From: Domibacillus robiginosus
GTDB taxonomy: Bacteria > Bacillota > Bacilli > Bacillales > Domibacillaceae
DNA length: 64,000 bases
Direction: 5' to 3'
Assembly: GCF_000966195.1 (NCBI RefSeq)
Contig: NZ_LAHL01000010.1
Location: forward strand, 1-64,000
Part shown: positions 16,062-24,417 of the stretch, one piece after another
Layout: each line of letters starts with the position of its first letter
How positions within the stretch are numbered: position 1 is the first letter of the stretch
Notes under the pieces: model-generated
Told to the model about the DNA's origin: nothing
Database searches by the model: none
The model's input: the letters and a program-made list of their open reading frames with translations, nothing else
Made by a program: the position numbers and the translations under genes

Positions 16062-16402
16062 TCTTAGTCTTCAGAGAAAAACGCTTCTTCATATTGATAA
16101 AACCAGATTTAATTGATAGAATATTCAGTTAAGTAAATGTAAAATCTATTTTTAAAAGCGATATATCTCTTAAGTCATTTTAGGTTGCATTCTCGTTTCA
16201 TTAATAAACTGTAAAAAAGATATGAATTATCTATGGAAGATAACTTTCTTTTTCATGTGACTTAATATAACATAATTGAAGTTTATAAAAATCTGAATTA
16301 AAAGTCATTGGGAGATATGTACATTTTTCAGTATTATTTTAGATGATTTGAATAAAAGGTTTTTTAGAAGTATTTTAAAACAAGTATTTTCTTTACAGAC
16401 AC
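16062..16402. other. pucI upstream region
   Basis: A 340-bp AT-rich leader and promoter region without a gene. It contains the TnrA-type box at 16256-16272, and a possible -10 (TAGATAAT on the minus strand) near 16226 at a suitable distance for activation. No riboswitch was recognised. Confidence 0.5.
16256..16272. promoter_or_regulatory. TnrA/GlnR-type box upstream of pucI
   Basis: TGTGACTTAATATAACA matches TGTNA-N7-TNACA completely and has an AT-rich centre, as in known TnrA sites. With the allB site this suggests nitrogen-limitation control of the purine island. Confidence 0.65.
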
Positions 16403-16433
16403 AAAAAAGAAGCAGCTTTCCAATAGCTGCTTC
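16403..16433 (-). terminator. terminator of the pentapeptide-repeat gene
   Basis: Perfect 9-bp arms GAAGCAGCT and AGCTGCTTC (16409-16417, 16425-16433) with six T on the minus strand. It lies about 95 bp after the stop. Confidence 0.85.
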
Positions 16434-16526
16434 ATTCATGATCATTTGTTTTAAACAACCTTTTCTGTATGAATCCAGAACTTAATCAATAGTTCATTCT
16501 TTTTAAAGGAACTGATTTTTACCTTA

Positions 16527-17369
16527 TTACTTGTTTACTGATTCGAGCCAATGGTCCGGTTTACGCAGTGAAACAGGCAGCTTTGTGTGCCGGTCACCTT
16601 TAGCTGCATTTACCTGAGCCTGCGTCAAAAAAATGCTTCCTGTCAAGTCGGCCCCTCTTAAATCGGCATCACGAAAGTCGGCACCAATCAAATCTGTCAG
16701 CCGGAGGTCCGCTCCTCTCAGGTCTGCCGCGATCAAAAGCGCTCCCCTCAAGTCAGCCCCTCTTAAATCCGCTCCTTTTAGCTTTGCGCCAAAAAAATCT
16801 TTTCTAAGTGCTGCTTTCGCTTTCTTTTTTGATACAGCTCTTGCCCGCACATACTTGCTCGACTGCAGTAAAAGTTGATTGACCATCGCTCTGTGAACGG
16901 GAACATCAAGTGCTAAAATAGCTTCAGGGCTGAGCTGTGTAAGCGCATTTATCTCCTTTACAGCTCTCCGCAGGTCTGTATGAATTGGCTCTGTTTCCTT
17001 CCACTCAAGCGCTTCTCCTAGATAACAAAGCATTTCATGAAGCTGCTGCATAATGGGAAAGACATCAAACATCTCTTTTTTAGATGCCGGATTTTCCCGC
17101 CAGCTTGTACCTTTGTATGTAAACTGTGATACTTTTTGTCCCGCTCCGAAACATTCGTATACTGCACAGCCCCTGAAACCTTTTTGCCTAAGGTTTTGAT
17201 GGATGCCACAATAGAAGTCCACCTGTAAATTCTTGCATGGTGTACCACTGTCCTTATCCATGGCAAAATCAGCCGATTTTGCATAAGGCAGTGCCACACA
17301 ACACAGACCAAAACAGTTATCACAGTCGGCTCGCAAATGGCTTTTTGTACTTGCTAGTTGACTAGACAC
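16527..17369 (-). CDS. pentapeptide-repeat protein with Cys-rich N-terminus
   Basis: A 280-residue protein. The N-terminal half carries a Cys cluster (CDNCFGLCC, then single Cys at about 45, 54, 68 and 73) that could bind metal or form disulfides. Residues about 190-250 contain repeated A(D/N)LRG pentapeptides (GADLRGADLRGALLIAADLR), which fold into a right-handed beta helix. Similar proteins occur widely in Bacillus without a proven role; DNA-gyrase protection is known only for some pentapeptide proteins and is not implied here. The GTG start has AAGGA 11 nt upstream, which is not ideal. Confidence 0.8.
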   Translation of the reverse strand: MSSQLASTKSHLRADCDNCFGLCCVALPYAKSADFAMDKDSGTPCKNLQVDFYCGIHQNLRQKGFRGCAVYECFGAGQKVSQFTYKGTSWRENPASKKEMFDVFPIMQQLHEMLCYLGEALEWKETEPIHTDLRRAVKEINALTQLSPEAILALDVPVHRAMVNQLLLQSSKYVRARAVSKKKAKAALRKDFFGAKLKGADLRGADLRGALLIAADLRGADLRLTDLIGADFRDADLRGADLTGSIFLTQAQVNAAKGDRHTKLPVSLRKPDHWLESVNK

Positions 17370-17556
17370 CCTTTAACACTTCCTTCAATAATGAATCTAT
17401 TATTCATTTGTCTGCTTATGGAAAAGTATACTGTTCCTTCTTTTAGAAAACAAACCCCTCTTTTAGCAGAAAGGTTCTCTTTTTTATCTTTTGTTTATTC
17501 TTTTAAAGATCGGGAATAGTACGAAGGTAAACTTATCACAAAGGAGAGTGCATAAC

Positions 17557-17718
17557 ATGGCAGGAAATAAAGCAATGATGACAACACTGGCACTGGGAGC
17601 AGCTTACCTTCTTCGAAATGAAAAATCTCGGACAAAACTAATGAATCAATTTAAAGCCATGGGCGGCAGCTCAAAAAGTAAAGCACCCGAGCAGCAAAAG
17701 TCACTGCCGCTCGGATAA
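17557..17718 (+). CDS. small protein of unknown function (53 residues)
   Basis: Starts MAGNKAMMTTLALGAAYLLR, has one short hydrophobic stretch (about residues 7-20), then a basic part and a Ser/Lys/Gln tail. A strong AAAGGAGAG ribosome binding site lies 7 nt upstream of this ATG, so the longer frame from 17491 is rejected. It is followed at once by a good terminator and forms its own unit. The hydrophobic start could attach it to the membrane. No family is recognised. Confidence 0.7.
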   Translation: MAGNKAMMTTLALGAAYLLRNEKSRTKLMNQFKAMGGSSKSKAPEQQKSLPLG

Positions 17719-17723
17719 ACCAG

Positions 17724-17759
17724 AAGCGTGGATCCTTTTATTAGGATTCACGCTTTTTC
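17724..17759 (+). terminator. terminator of the 53-residue gene
   Basis: Arms AAGCGTGGATCCT (17724-17736) and AGGATTCACGCTT (17743-17755) pair at 12 of 13 positions and are followed by five T. Confidence 0.9.
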
Positions 17760-17949
17760 TATTTATAGTTTTTCAGAATAGTCAGCAGCAAACCCGGAAA
17801 AAGCAGGTCCCTCTTATCTCTCTTCCTCCATTCTTACTTCTTCACCACAACCAATTAAGTTAAGATGCCAAGTTTTTCATTGACTCCTTTGTTTTTACGC
17901 TATAATCAAAATAGCATTAATAATTATATTTTTTATTAGGAGGATTTTC

Positions 17950-18696
17950 ATGCCAAAGCCAGCTTCCATAAACGATTCATCGGTTATCCCTCAAATAGTG
18001 AAAGAAGCGATCAAAAAAGAAAAAGGTCATTTTGTCTCTGATGCGGAGCTGTCTGCTTATATAAGAGTAACACCAAAAGCAGTGTTAATGGATTTATGCA
18101 TGGATTTATTTAAAGAAGAACTAAGCGTAGCGGACATTTTTCATGTAATAAAAAATACGTACCATATTGATTTAAACGAGAAAACACTGCTCCCTAAACA
18201 AAAAGCTCGTGTATTGCAGGCATATTCATTGAAAGAAAGCGATGCAGCTGTGGCTTCTTTGCCTGCTATAGCCATGGATTTGCAGGTTAAACAGCATGAA
18301 GGCAGCCTGACAAGCGCTGATGTTCGCACGATGGTTAATCAGCTTTTCGGTATCAATTTAGCCGGTATCTCGGAATTGGATGCAGCCAGAATTTCACTTT
18401 ATTCAAAAGGCCAGTGGCTTTCTCAAAGCGAAACAAATTTATTTATCGTCTATACAGGGACTGGGGATATTGATGCACGGATCGTCCCAACCGACTATTT
18501 TACGGAGAAAACAGGTCTTAAAATAGTACCAGATGATCTGCAGCAGTCTTTAGCCACACTCGGTTTCTATTACGATGAAACCATCCAAAGCGTTTATTAT
18601 ACTAACCCAAGCGGAGAAGCTGTTCCGAATGATTTCAAAGTAAAAACGATGAAAATGATTGAGAAGTATATTAAACACAATTATTCACACCTATAA
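17950..18696 (+). CDS. hypothetical protein, 248 residues
   Basis: The start has a TAGGAGG site 7 nt upstream, and the frame ends just before a strong terminator, so this is a real gene. It has no signal peptide or membrane segment. The N-terminal half looks helical (KEAIKKEKGHFVSDAELSAY, then VTPKAVLMDLCMDLF), which could be a DNA- or protein-binding region. The C-terminal half looks mixed alpha/beta. It stands alone between the 53-residue gene and a convergent thiamine-diphosphate enzyme gene. No family is recognised and no function is proposed. Confidence 0.7.
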   Translation: MPKPASINDSSVIPQIVKEAIKKEKGHFVSDAELSAYIRVTPKAVLMDLCMDLFKEELSVADIFHVIKNTYHIDLNEKTLLPKQKARVLQAYSLKESDAAVASLPAIAMDLQVKQHEGSLTSADVRTMVNQLFGINLAGISELDAARISLYSKGQWLSQSETNLFIVYTGTGDIDARIVPTDYFTEKTGLKIVPDDLQQSLATLGFYYDETIQSVYYTNPSGEAVPNDFKVKTMKMIEKYIKHNYSHL

Positions 18697-18716
18697 ACCA
18701 TTCCCTTAAACGAAAT

Positions 18717-18748
18717 GCTCTGCCTGAAAAAACAGGCAGAGCATTTTT
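18717..18748. terminator. bidirectional terminator
   Basis: Perfect arms GCTCTGCCTG and CAGGCAGAGC around six A, followed by a T-rich tract on the plus strand. It serves the 17950 gene and perhaps the convergent 18790 gene. Confidence 0.85.
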
Positions 18749-18789
18749 ATGTCTATAAAAGCCATAAACAGATGCACTTTAGGATTTGC

Positions 18790-20424
18790 TTATTTTGCAA
18801 AAGAGGAGAGAAATTTCACTCGGTCTCCCATTGGTGGTACATTGTTATCAACAAGCGCTATCTCTAAAACAGCCGGTCCCTTTGCATTGATCAAACCGCT
18901 GATTACTTCCTCGTTCATATCTTCCATTCTATCAATTCTGAAGCTTGGAATATTCATCGCTGCTGCCATCGCTGTAATATTAATAGGCTCCTGTTCAAAA
19001 GTAGGATGCGAGCGCTGATATTGCAGTGTATGTCCATGATAAACCATACCAAGACGCGCATTATTCATGACAACAAATAAAATCGGCAGGCGGTATTCTT
19101 TTGCTGTTAAGATTTCCATTCCATGCATAAAGAAACAGCCATCTCCTGTTACACATACCGTCGGCCGCTCAGGCTCAGCGAGTTTTGACCCGATCGCGGA
19201 ACCAATGCCGCTTCCCATGGCACCAAAATGTACATTAATGTCGAATGTGTGAGATTCCTTCACTTTCATGTGATGAATCACATAGGACATAAACTCTCCA
19301 ATATCTACACAGTATCTGGAATCCGAAGGCAGGTAATTCTGAAGTGCTAACAGCACATTTTTCGTATTGTATTCTTCCCCAGCTGCACTTTTGTTTTCAG
19401 CAATCTTTGTTTCCTTTTGTGCTGATGCACCTAATATCTTTAATTCTTCAATCAAGAAAGCGAGGCTTAAATGAATATTCCCTAACACCGGTGCATCCAC
19501 TTTATATTTTCGGTTAAATACTGTTTCATCAAAATCAAGCTGCACAACAAATCGATCTTTTGTCAGGTTTGCATTGTAATTGTTCGTAGCTGTTTCACCT
19601 AAACCGGATCCGATGATCAATAAAACCTCGCCGCCGCCTTCATTAATAAGGGTAGAAGCAGACTCGTGACCGGCAAAGCCAAATACGCCTGCCGAAAGAG
19701 GGTGGCTGCTTGGAATAACGCCTTTTGCCTGTGGCGTCGTCATAATTGGCCAGTGTAATAGTTCTGCCAGCTCAAGCACCTGGTCAACTGCATATCGAGC
19801 TCCCTGTCCTACAAAAAGATAACCGCTGTCTCTGTTTACCAGTTCCCTGGCCACCTTTTTGATTGTATCAAGATTCGGAATTGTTGGCTTTTTAACAGGT
19901 GGTGTCGGTACCGCTTTTTCTTGTACTTTTCCTTGCTGCACATCAATCGGCATAGAAATGTGAACAGGTCCTGGAACGCCAGAGACGGCTATCTCTGCGG
20001 CTTTCACAATTTCCTCGAGCAGGTTCTCTGCTTTTGTTACTGTCACACTGTACTTTGTAACGGGTGCAAACACCGGCTCCACGTTTAACTCCTGAGAGGC
20101 ATTTAATCCGACTGTGTCGACAGGAACGGCTCCGGTTAAAAATAAAACCGGCAAGTGTTCCCGCATCGCGTTGGCTGCCCCCGTAACTAAATTTGTTCCC
20201 CCCGGACCGCTGCAGCCTACACAGATGCTCAGCCCATTTGTATATTTTGCATAAGAAGCAGCCATATAAGAAGCAGCACCTTCGTGCTTTGTAATAATCG
20301 GTGTGATAGATGGAATATCATATAGTTCATCGAATAAAGCATTCACTGAACCTGCTGGAATACCAAAAATGTACTTTACACCCATGCCTTCAAAATAATT
20401 CAACACTGACCGAATGGCTTTCAT
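18790..20424 (-). CDS. thiamine diphosphate-dependent enzyme, acetolactate synthase-like
   Basis: A 544-residue enzyme of the acetohydroxyacid synthase/pyruvate oxidase group. The catalytic Glu is in TKHEGAASYMA (about residue 49). The diphosphate-binding motif runs from GDGCFFMHGMEIL to VVMNN (about 427-455). The middle domain and the FGAMGSGIGSAIGSKLAEP segment are also typical. The substrate is not clear: it could make acetolactate or decarboxylate another 2-oxo acid. It begins 24 bp after the GGDEF-EAL gene and is probably cotranscribed with it, an unusual pairing. A GGGGG site precedes the start. Confidence 0.85.
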   Translation of the reverse strand: MKAIRSVLNYFEGMGVKYIFGIPAGSVNALFDELYDIPSITPIITKHEGAASYMAASYAKYTNGLSICVGCSGPGGTNLVTGAANAMREHLPVLFLTGAVPVDTVGLNASQELNVEPVFAPVTKYSVTVTKAENLLEEIVKAAEIAVSGVPGPVHISMPIDVQQGKVQEKAVPTPPVKKPTIPNLDTIKKVARELVNRDSGYLFVGQGARYAVDQVLELAELLHWPIMTTPQAKGVIPSSHPLSAGVFGFAGHESASTLINEGGGEVLLIIGSGLGETATNNYNANLTKDRFVVQLDFDETVFNRKYKVDAPVLGNIHLSLAFLIEELKILGASAQKETKIAENKSAAGEEYNTKNVLLALQNYLPSDSRYCVDIGEFMSYVIHHMKVKESHTFDINVHFGAMGSGIGSAIGSKLAEPERPTVCVTGDGCFFMHGMEILTAKEYRLPILFVVMNNARLGMVYHGHTLQYQRSHPTFEQEPINITAMAAAMNIPSFRIDRMEDMNEEVISGLINAKGPAVLEIALVDNNVPPMGDRVKFLSSFAK

Positions 20425-20448
20425 AAAAAATCCCCCTGAGCTTATTTT

Positions 20449-23223
20449 TTATTTTTTGTGGTCAAGATATTTTTCTGAGAACATTTCTGCTGTTAATGGT
20501 TTGTTAAAAAAGTAGCCCTGCATTAAATAGCAGTTCATTGTGTTTAAATAATCCACCTGCTCTTTTGTTTCTACACCTTCTGCGATCACATCAAGATTTA
20601 AATTTCGTGCTAATGTAATGATAGTATTGGTAATAGCAGCATTGTCCTGATCTTCTGTTATATCCTGCACAAATGACTTGTCAATCTTTAATGTGCTGAT
20701 CGGAAGGTTTTTCAAGTAGCCTAAAGAAGAATAGCCTGTCCCAAAGTCATCCACTGCAATTTTCAGCCCAAAATCCTTGAGCAGATCCATCGTTGTAAAG
20801 GTCGCGTCCATGTTTTTCATAATTTGATTTTCAGTTAATTCCAAATGCAGAAATTCGGGCAACAAATCGGCTTCTTCCAGGGCACTCTTAATAATCGAAA
20901 ATAAATTGTTTTCTTCAAACTGACGAACGGATAAATTGACCGCTACATTGATGAAAAGCCCCTGCTCATGCCACCTTTTTACTTGCCTGCATGCGTTGCG
21001 TAACATCCACTCCCCGATTGGAACGATTAATCCCGTTTCTTCTGCAATGGGAATAAACTCAGCAGGCGAGACCAGCCCTTCTCTCGGATGGCGCCACCTT
21101 ACAAGCGCTTCAGCACCAATAACTTTGCCTGTTTTGCTGTCTATTTGAGGCTGATAATGAATTTCCAGCTCATCGTTGTCCAGGGCTTTATACAGGGCAT
21201 TTTCAAACTTCATGCTTTTAAAAGTCCGGTTATCCATCCCGCTTTTGAAAAAGTAAAAGCTGTTTCCTGATATTTCTTTTGCTTTATACATTGCTGTATC
21301 CGCATTTTTAATCAGTGTCTCAGCGGCTTCACCATTTTCCGGGTACAAGCTGATACCAATACTTGTCTTAATATGAACTTCATTTTCTTTAAGATAAAAC
21401 GGCTTGGCAAAAGAGTGACTGATTTGTTCTACTACAGTCATGACTTCTTCCTCGCTCTTGATTTTCGGCAAAATAATGGTGAACTCATCACCTCCCTGCC
21501 TTGAAACACTTGCTTTTGACGGAATGCTTGCACTTAACCGCTTAGCAGCATCCTGCAGAAGCAAGTCACCATAGCTATGCCCTAAACTATCATTGATTAG
21601 CTTAAAGCGGTCTAAATCCAAATACAAAATAGCCAGTTTTTCTCCCGGATGCTCCCTTGCATGCGTTAATTCTTCAATCAGTCTCTCATTCAACGAAACA
21701 CGATTAGGCAAATCGGTTAAGCTGTCGTAAAAAGCAAGATACTTTATTTCTTCTTCCATCTGTTTTCTTTCCGTAACATCTTTGAATGTGACAACTTCGC
21801 CCAGTACGTTGGCTCCTTCTTTCATAGAAGAAATCACATATTCTACCGGAAAATACGTGCCATCTTTCCGGTAAAAATATTGCTCCACTTCTGAATAAGC
21901 CGTTTTGACTTTTTTCTTTGGAACTTGTTTTTTCGGAAATATCACATCAGACAGTTTTCCAATGAGCTCCCCTTTCTCGTATCCAAGCATCGTTTCCCCC
22001 GCTACATTACAAAAAGTAATACGGCTGTCAAGATCCAGCCCAAAAATCCCTTCTCCTGCAGAGTGCAGAATCAGTTCTTTTTCGCGGCTAAGCTGACGCA
22101 GTTCCGATACAACATGTTCAAGCTCTTTATTTTTAATCGTGATTTCAGAAGTGCGCTCTTCTATAATGACTTCTTGTTTTTCCATATATAACAGGTTCGA
22201 AAGAGTAGAGGCCGTTGCATCTACAATTGACTGTGCCAGCTGTCTGTCTGCTTCTGGATAGACAAACCCTTCCCTCTCCAGATCCACTACCGCAATAGCC
22301 CCTAACACTTCGCCCATCGCAATCATAGGAAGCATAAAAAGACCTTTAATACCGAAGTTTCTGCATAGCTCATGATTGGGCCGGCTGTCTTTAAATACAT
22401 CTGGAATCAGCACTGCCGTTTTTGTTTTAATCACTTCCTGGAAAACAGCATCGCTCGTTGAATCCATCGGCGATTTCATGTGGATGTTAATCCAGTCTTC
22501 TTCATTCCAGTCACTATGCGCGCTTAAGCCCGCCGGTTTCAGTTTTTTCTCTGCCAAAGGATCAAGCAAATGCACACCGACGTTATAGTTGTTCAGGGCC
22601 TTTCCTACATAAAAAAAGCATGTATCGACTACTTCTTTCATGGTTGAACACAAAGAAAGCTCACGCGTTAAATCCAACAGCATCTGCTTTTCTGCAATAA
22701 GATTTTCTTTACGGGTCAAATTAGTGGTATTGCGAATCGCCACGGCCGCCATATTCACATAGGCTTCCACCGTTTGAATTTCTTCTTTTGTTAAATTCAT
22801 TGGAGTGCCGTAATCAAACAAAAAAACAAGACCAAATAACTTATCTTCATAGGAAATAGGAAGAACCAGAAGCGATTGGATTTTAAAATGCATCATGTTC
22901 CTCGGATCCGGGCGGTCATCCTTTGACGTATCGGGTATATAAATTGTTTTTTGTGTTTCAATTACTTCTTTCGCAAGCAGGTCTCTTTCTGTATCAATCA
23001 CATGCATGTCCAGAGTCATTCCCTCTATTACTTCCGGTTTCCCCACGTAGCCTCTGAATGTCCCGTCCTCCTGCGGCAGGTAAATACCTACAGAATCACA
23101 CTGCACAATTTCCTCAGAGATAGCTGTGACGACATGCCCCAGCACTTCACGTAAATTTAATTTCGTATTAATTAATTTGGTAATATGTGCAAGACGCGAA
23201 TACCTTGTCTGTTCTTTCTCCAT
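20449..23223 (-). CDS. GAF-GAF-PAS-GGDEF-EAL cyclic-di-GMP protein
   Basis: A 924-residue cytoplasmic signalling protein with no membrane segment. Domains in order: GAF (about 20-165), GAF (about 185-345), a coiled linker (350-385), PAS (385-490), GGDEF (495-660) and EAL (675-920). The diguanylate cyclase motif is intact (RQGGDEF, 577-581). So is the phosphodiesterase signature (GAEALVRW, 705-707, then DDFGTGYSSL and AEGVET). Either or both activities are possible, tuned by ligands of the GAF/PAS domains. A GGAGG site precedes the ATG. It is followed at 24 bp by the thiamine-diphosphate enzyme gene. Confidence 0.92.
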   Translation of the reverse strand: MEKEQTRYSRLAHITKLINTKLNLREVLGHVVTAISEEIVQCDSVGIYLPQEDGTFRGYVGKPEVIEGMTLDMHVIDTERDLLAKEVIETQKTIYIPDTSKDDRPDPRNMMHFKIQSLLVLPISYEDKLFGLVFLFDYGTPMNLTKEEIQTVEAYVNMAAVAIRNTTNLTRKENLIAEKQMLLDLTRELSLCSTMKEVVDTCFFYVGKALNNYNVGVHLLDPLAEKKLKPAGLSAHSDWNEEDWINIHMKSPMDSTSDAVFQEVIKTKTAVLIPDVFKDSRPNHELCRNFGIKGLFMLPMIAMGEVLGAIAVVDLEREGFVYPEADRQLAQSIVDATASTLSNLLYMEKQEVIIEERTSEITIKNKELEHVVSELRQLSREKELILHSAGEGIFGLDLDSRITFCNVAGETMLGYEKGELIGKLSDVIFPKKQVPKKKVKTAYSEVEQYFYRKDGTYFPVEYVISSMKEGANVLGEVVTFKDVTERKQMEEEIKYLAFYDSLTDLPNRVSLNERLIEELTHAREHPGEKLAILYLDLDRFKLINDSLGHSYGDLLLQDAAKRLSASIPSKASVSRQGGDEFTIILPKIKSEEEVMTVVEQISHSFAKPFYLKENEVHIKTSIGISLYPENGEAAETLIKNADTAMYKAKEISGNSFYFFKSGMDNRTFKSMKFENALYKALDNDELEIHYQPQIDSKTGKVIGAEALVRWRHPREGLVSPAEFIPIAEETGLIVPIGEWMLRNACRQVKRWHEQGLFINVAVNLSVRQFEENNLFSIIKSALEEADLLPEFLHLELTENQIMKNMDATFTTMDLLKDFGLKIAVDDFGTGYSSLGYLKNLPISTLKIDKSFVQDITEDQDNAAITNTIITLARNLNLDVIAEGVETKEQVDYLNTMNCYLMQGYFFNKPLTAEMFSEKYLDHKK

Positions 23224-23375
23224 TCATGCATCCTCCATTATTTACATTCATACTTTTTACGCGCTGGAAGAATTTCTTTGCTTGTTATTCTTTTTTATTT
23301 ATGAAGCCTTTCTTTATTCAAAATCCGTGCGCTATATGATTTATAAGTTCTTAAACTGCTTTATCAGAATCGGAA

Positions 23376-23485
23376 AAAGCAGCCCGAATATCACATTATC
23401 TGTTTTCTTTACCTTTTCTCCTTAAACAGTGAACCGCCTCCAGGTTTTGTTCAGGTAAAACAAATAACAATATCCGGGCTGCTTT
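23376..23485 (-). repeat. 110-bp nested inverted repeat, possible structured RNA
   Basis: Outer arms AAAGCAGCCCGAATAT (23376-23391) and ATATCCGGGCTGCTTT (23470-23485) pair at 15 of 16 positions. Inside them, TTATCTGTTTT pairs with AAAACAAATAA, TTTACCT with AGGTAAA, and TGAAC with GTTCA. On the minus strand the structure ends in a T run, so it could be a small RNA with its own terminator or an attenuator ahead of the GGDEF-EAL gene 150 bp downstream. The remaining sequence between 23486 and 23927 is AT-rich with no gene seen. Confidence 0.6.
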
Positions 23486-23927
23486 CAGTTATTAGGCATC
23501 CGAATATTTTGAAATTTTATCCTTTTTATAAACTTTTTTATATCCTTATTATATACAATTTTCTCTTTAAAGATTTTCCACTCTTTTATTATATTTTTTA
23601 TTTCTATTATACTATGTATTTTTGGTATTCCTTCTACTTTTATGTAGGCATTTATAACTAAAATTTATTTCTCAAGAGGATTTTACACTTATCCATCGAT
23701 GTTGCTATGTGAAAATGAAAGCAAAAATTACTAAATAATACTTAAAAGGAATATAAGAGGTAATTTTACAGATGCCAGTTTTATTTATTTTCTTCTCTTT
23801 GCTTAATTTATCTCTAGTCTAACCTCTGACCGCATACATATAAAGAAATGAATAAAACTGTTTGTTCCAATCAAGCGGGACAAGCCAGAGAAACAAAGAA
23901 GCGCTAAAAAGAGGTGAGGAAAACGAT

Positions 23928-24203
23928 ATGGTTGTTGTCATTGAAAAAGCACTGCTTCTTATGATTACCTTGCGCTTAATCTCCGGAAGCATTGAAGTAA
24001 CCGCTGCTCTATTGATGCTAAAGTTCAACAGCTTAGAGAAAGCTTTTTACATCAACAGCATGCTTGCTTTAGTAGGGCCGGTTGTTTTAATTGTCACAAC
24101 AGGAATTGGCTTATATGGAATGGCCGGAAAAATGCCATTGATGAAAAGCATTGGCCTTGTCTGCGGCATCTTACTTATTTTATACAGCCTGCGTTCCAAA
24201 TAA
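23928..24203 (+). CDS. yqhV: YqhV-like membrane protein (DUF2619)
   Basis: A 91-residue protein with three hydrophobic segments. It resembles B. subtilis YqhV (DUF2619): shared features include LRLISGSIEVTAALLMLKFN, a conserved INSMLALVGPVVLI and a GIGLYGMAG segment. In B. subtilis the gene neighbours the spoIIIA sporulation operon, but its function is unknown. Here it stands alone. The ATG at 23928 is chosen because GAGGTGAGG lies about 8 nt upstream; the longer frame from 23862 lacks one. Confidence 0.75.
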   Translation: MVVVIEKALLLMITLRLISGSIEVTAALLMLKFNSLEKAFYINSMLALVGPVVLIVTTGIGLYGMAGKMPLMKSIGLVCGILLILYSLRSK

Positions 24204-24221
24204 GCGAAGGACAAGCCATCT

Positions 24222-24252
24222 AAAAAGAAAAGCTGATTAGGCTTTTCTTTTT
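24222..24252 (+). terminator. yqhV terminator
   Basis: Arms AAAAAGAAAAGC (24222-24233) and GCTTTTCTTTTT (24241-24252) form a perfect stem with the T run included, 18 bp after the stop. Confidence 0.85.
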
Positions 24253-24328
24253 GTTTTTATGGACAGATTAGTTCGTACATATCAGGATTTCCTTTAATAT
24301 TTATTTTTATGAGAGACACTTCCTTTTT

Positions 24329-24364
24329 AAGGGAGGAGAAACCAGTTTTCCCACTCCCTTTTTT
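24329..24364 (+). terminator. terminator-like hairpin in the permease leader
   Basis: AAGGGAG (24329-24335) pairs with CTCCCTT (24354-24360), with an inner GAGAAAC/TTTTC stem and six T following. It lies 54 bp before the permease start and well after the yqhV terminator. It could be an attenuator of the permease gene, though no known riboswitch or T-box lies upstream. Confidence 0.5.
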
Positions 24365-24417
24365 ACATAATTCGGCCTTCTCGTGAGAATTTATTCTTGT
24401 AGGGGAGGTATGTATGA

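Noticed and set aside
23376-23485. Cyclic-di-GMP riboswitch for the GGDEF-EAL gene
   Set aside because: The conserved core sequences of class I and class II c-di-GMP riboswitches were not found in the structured element.
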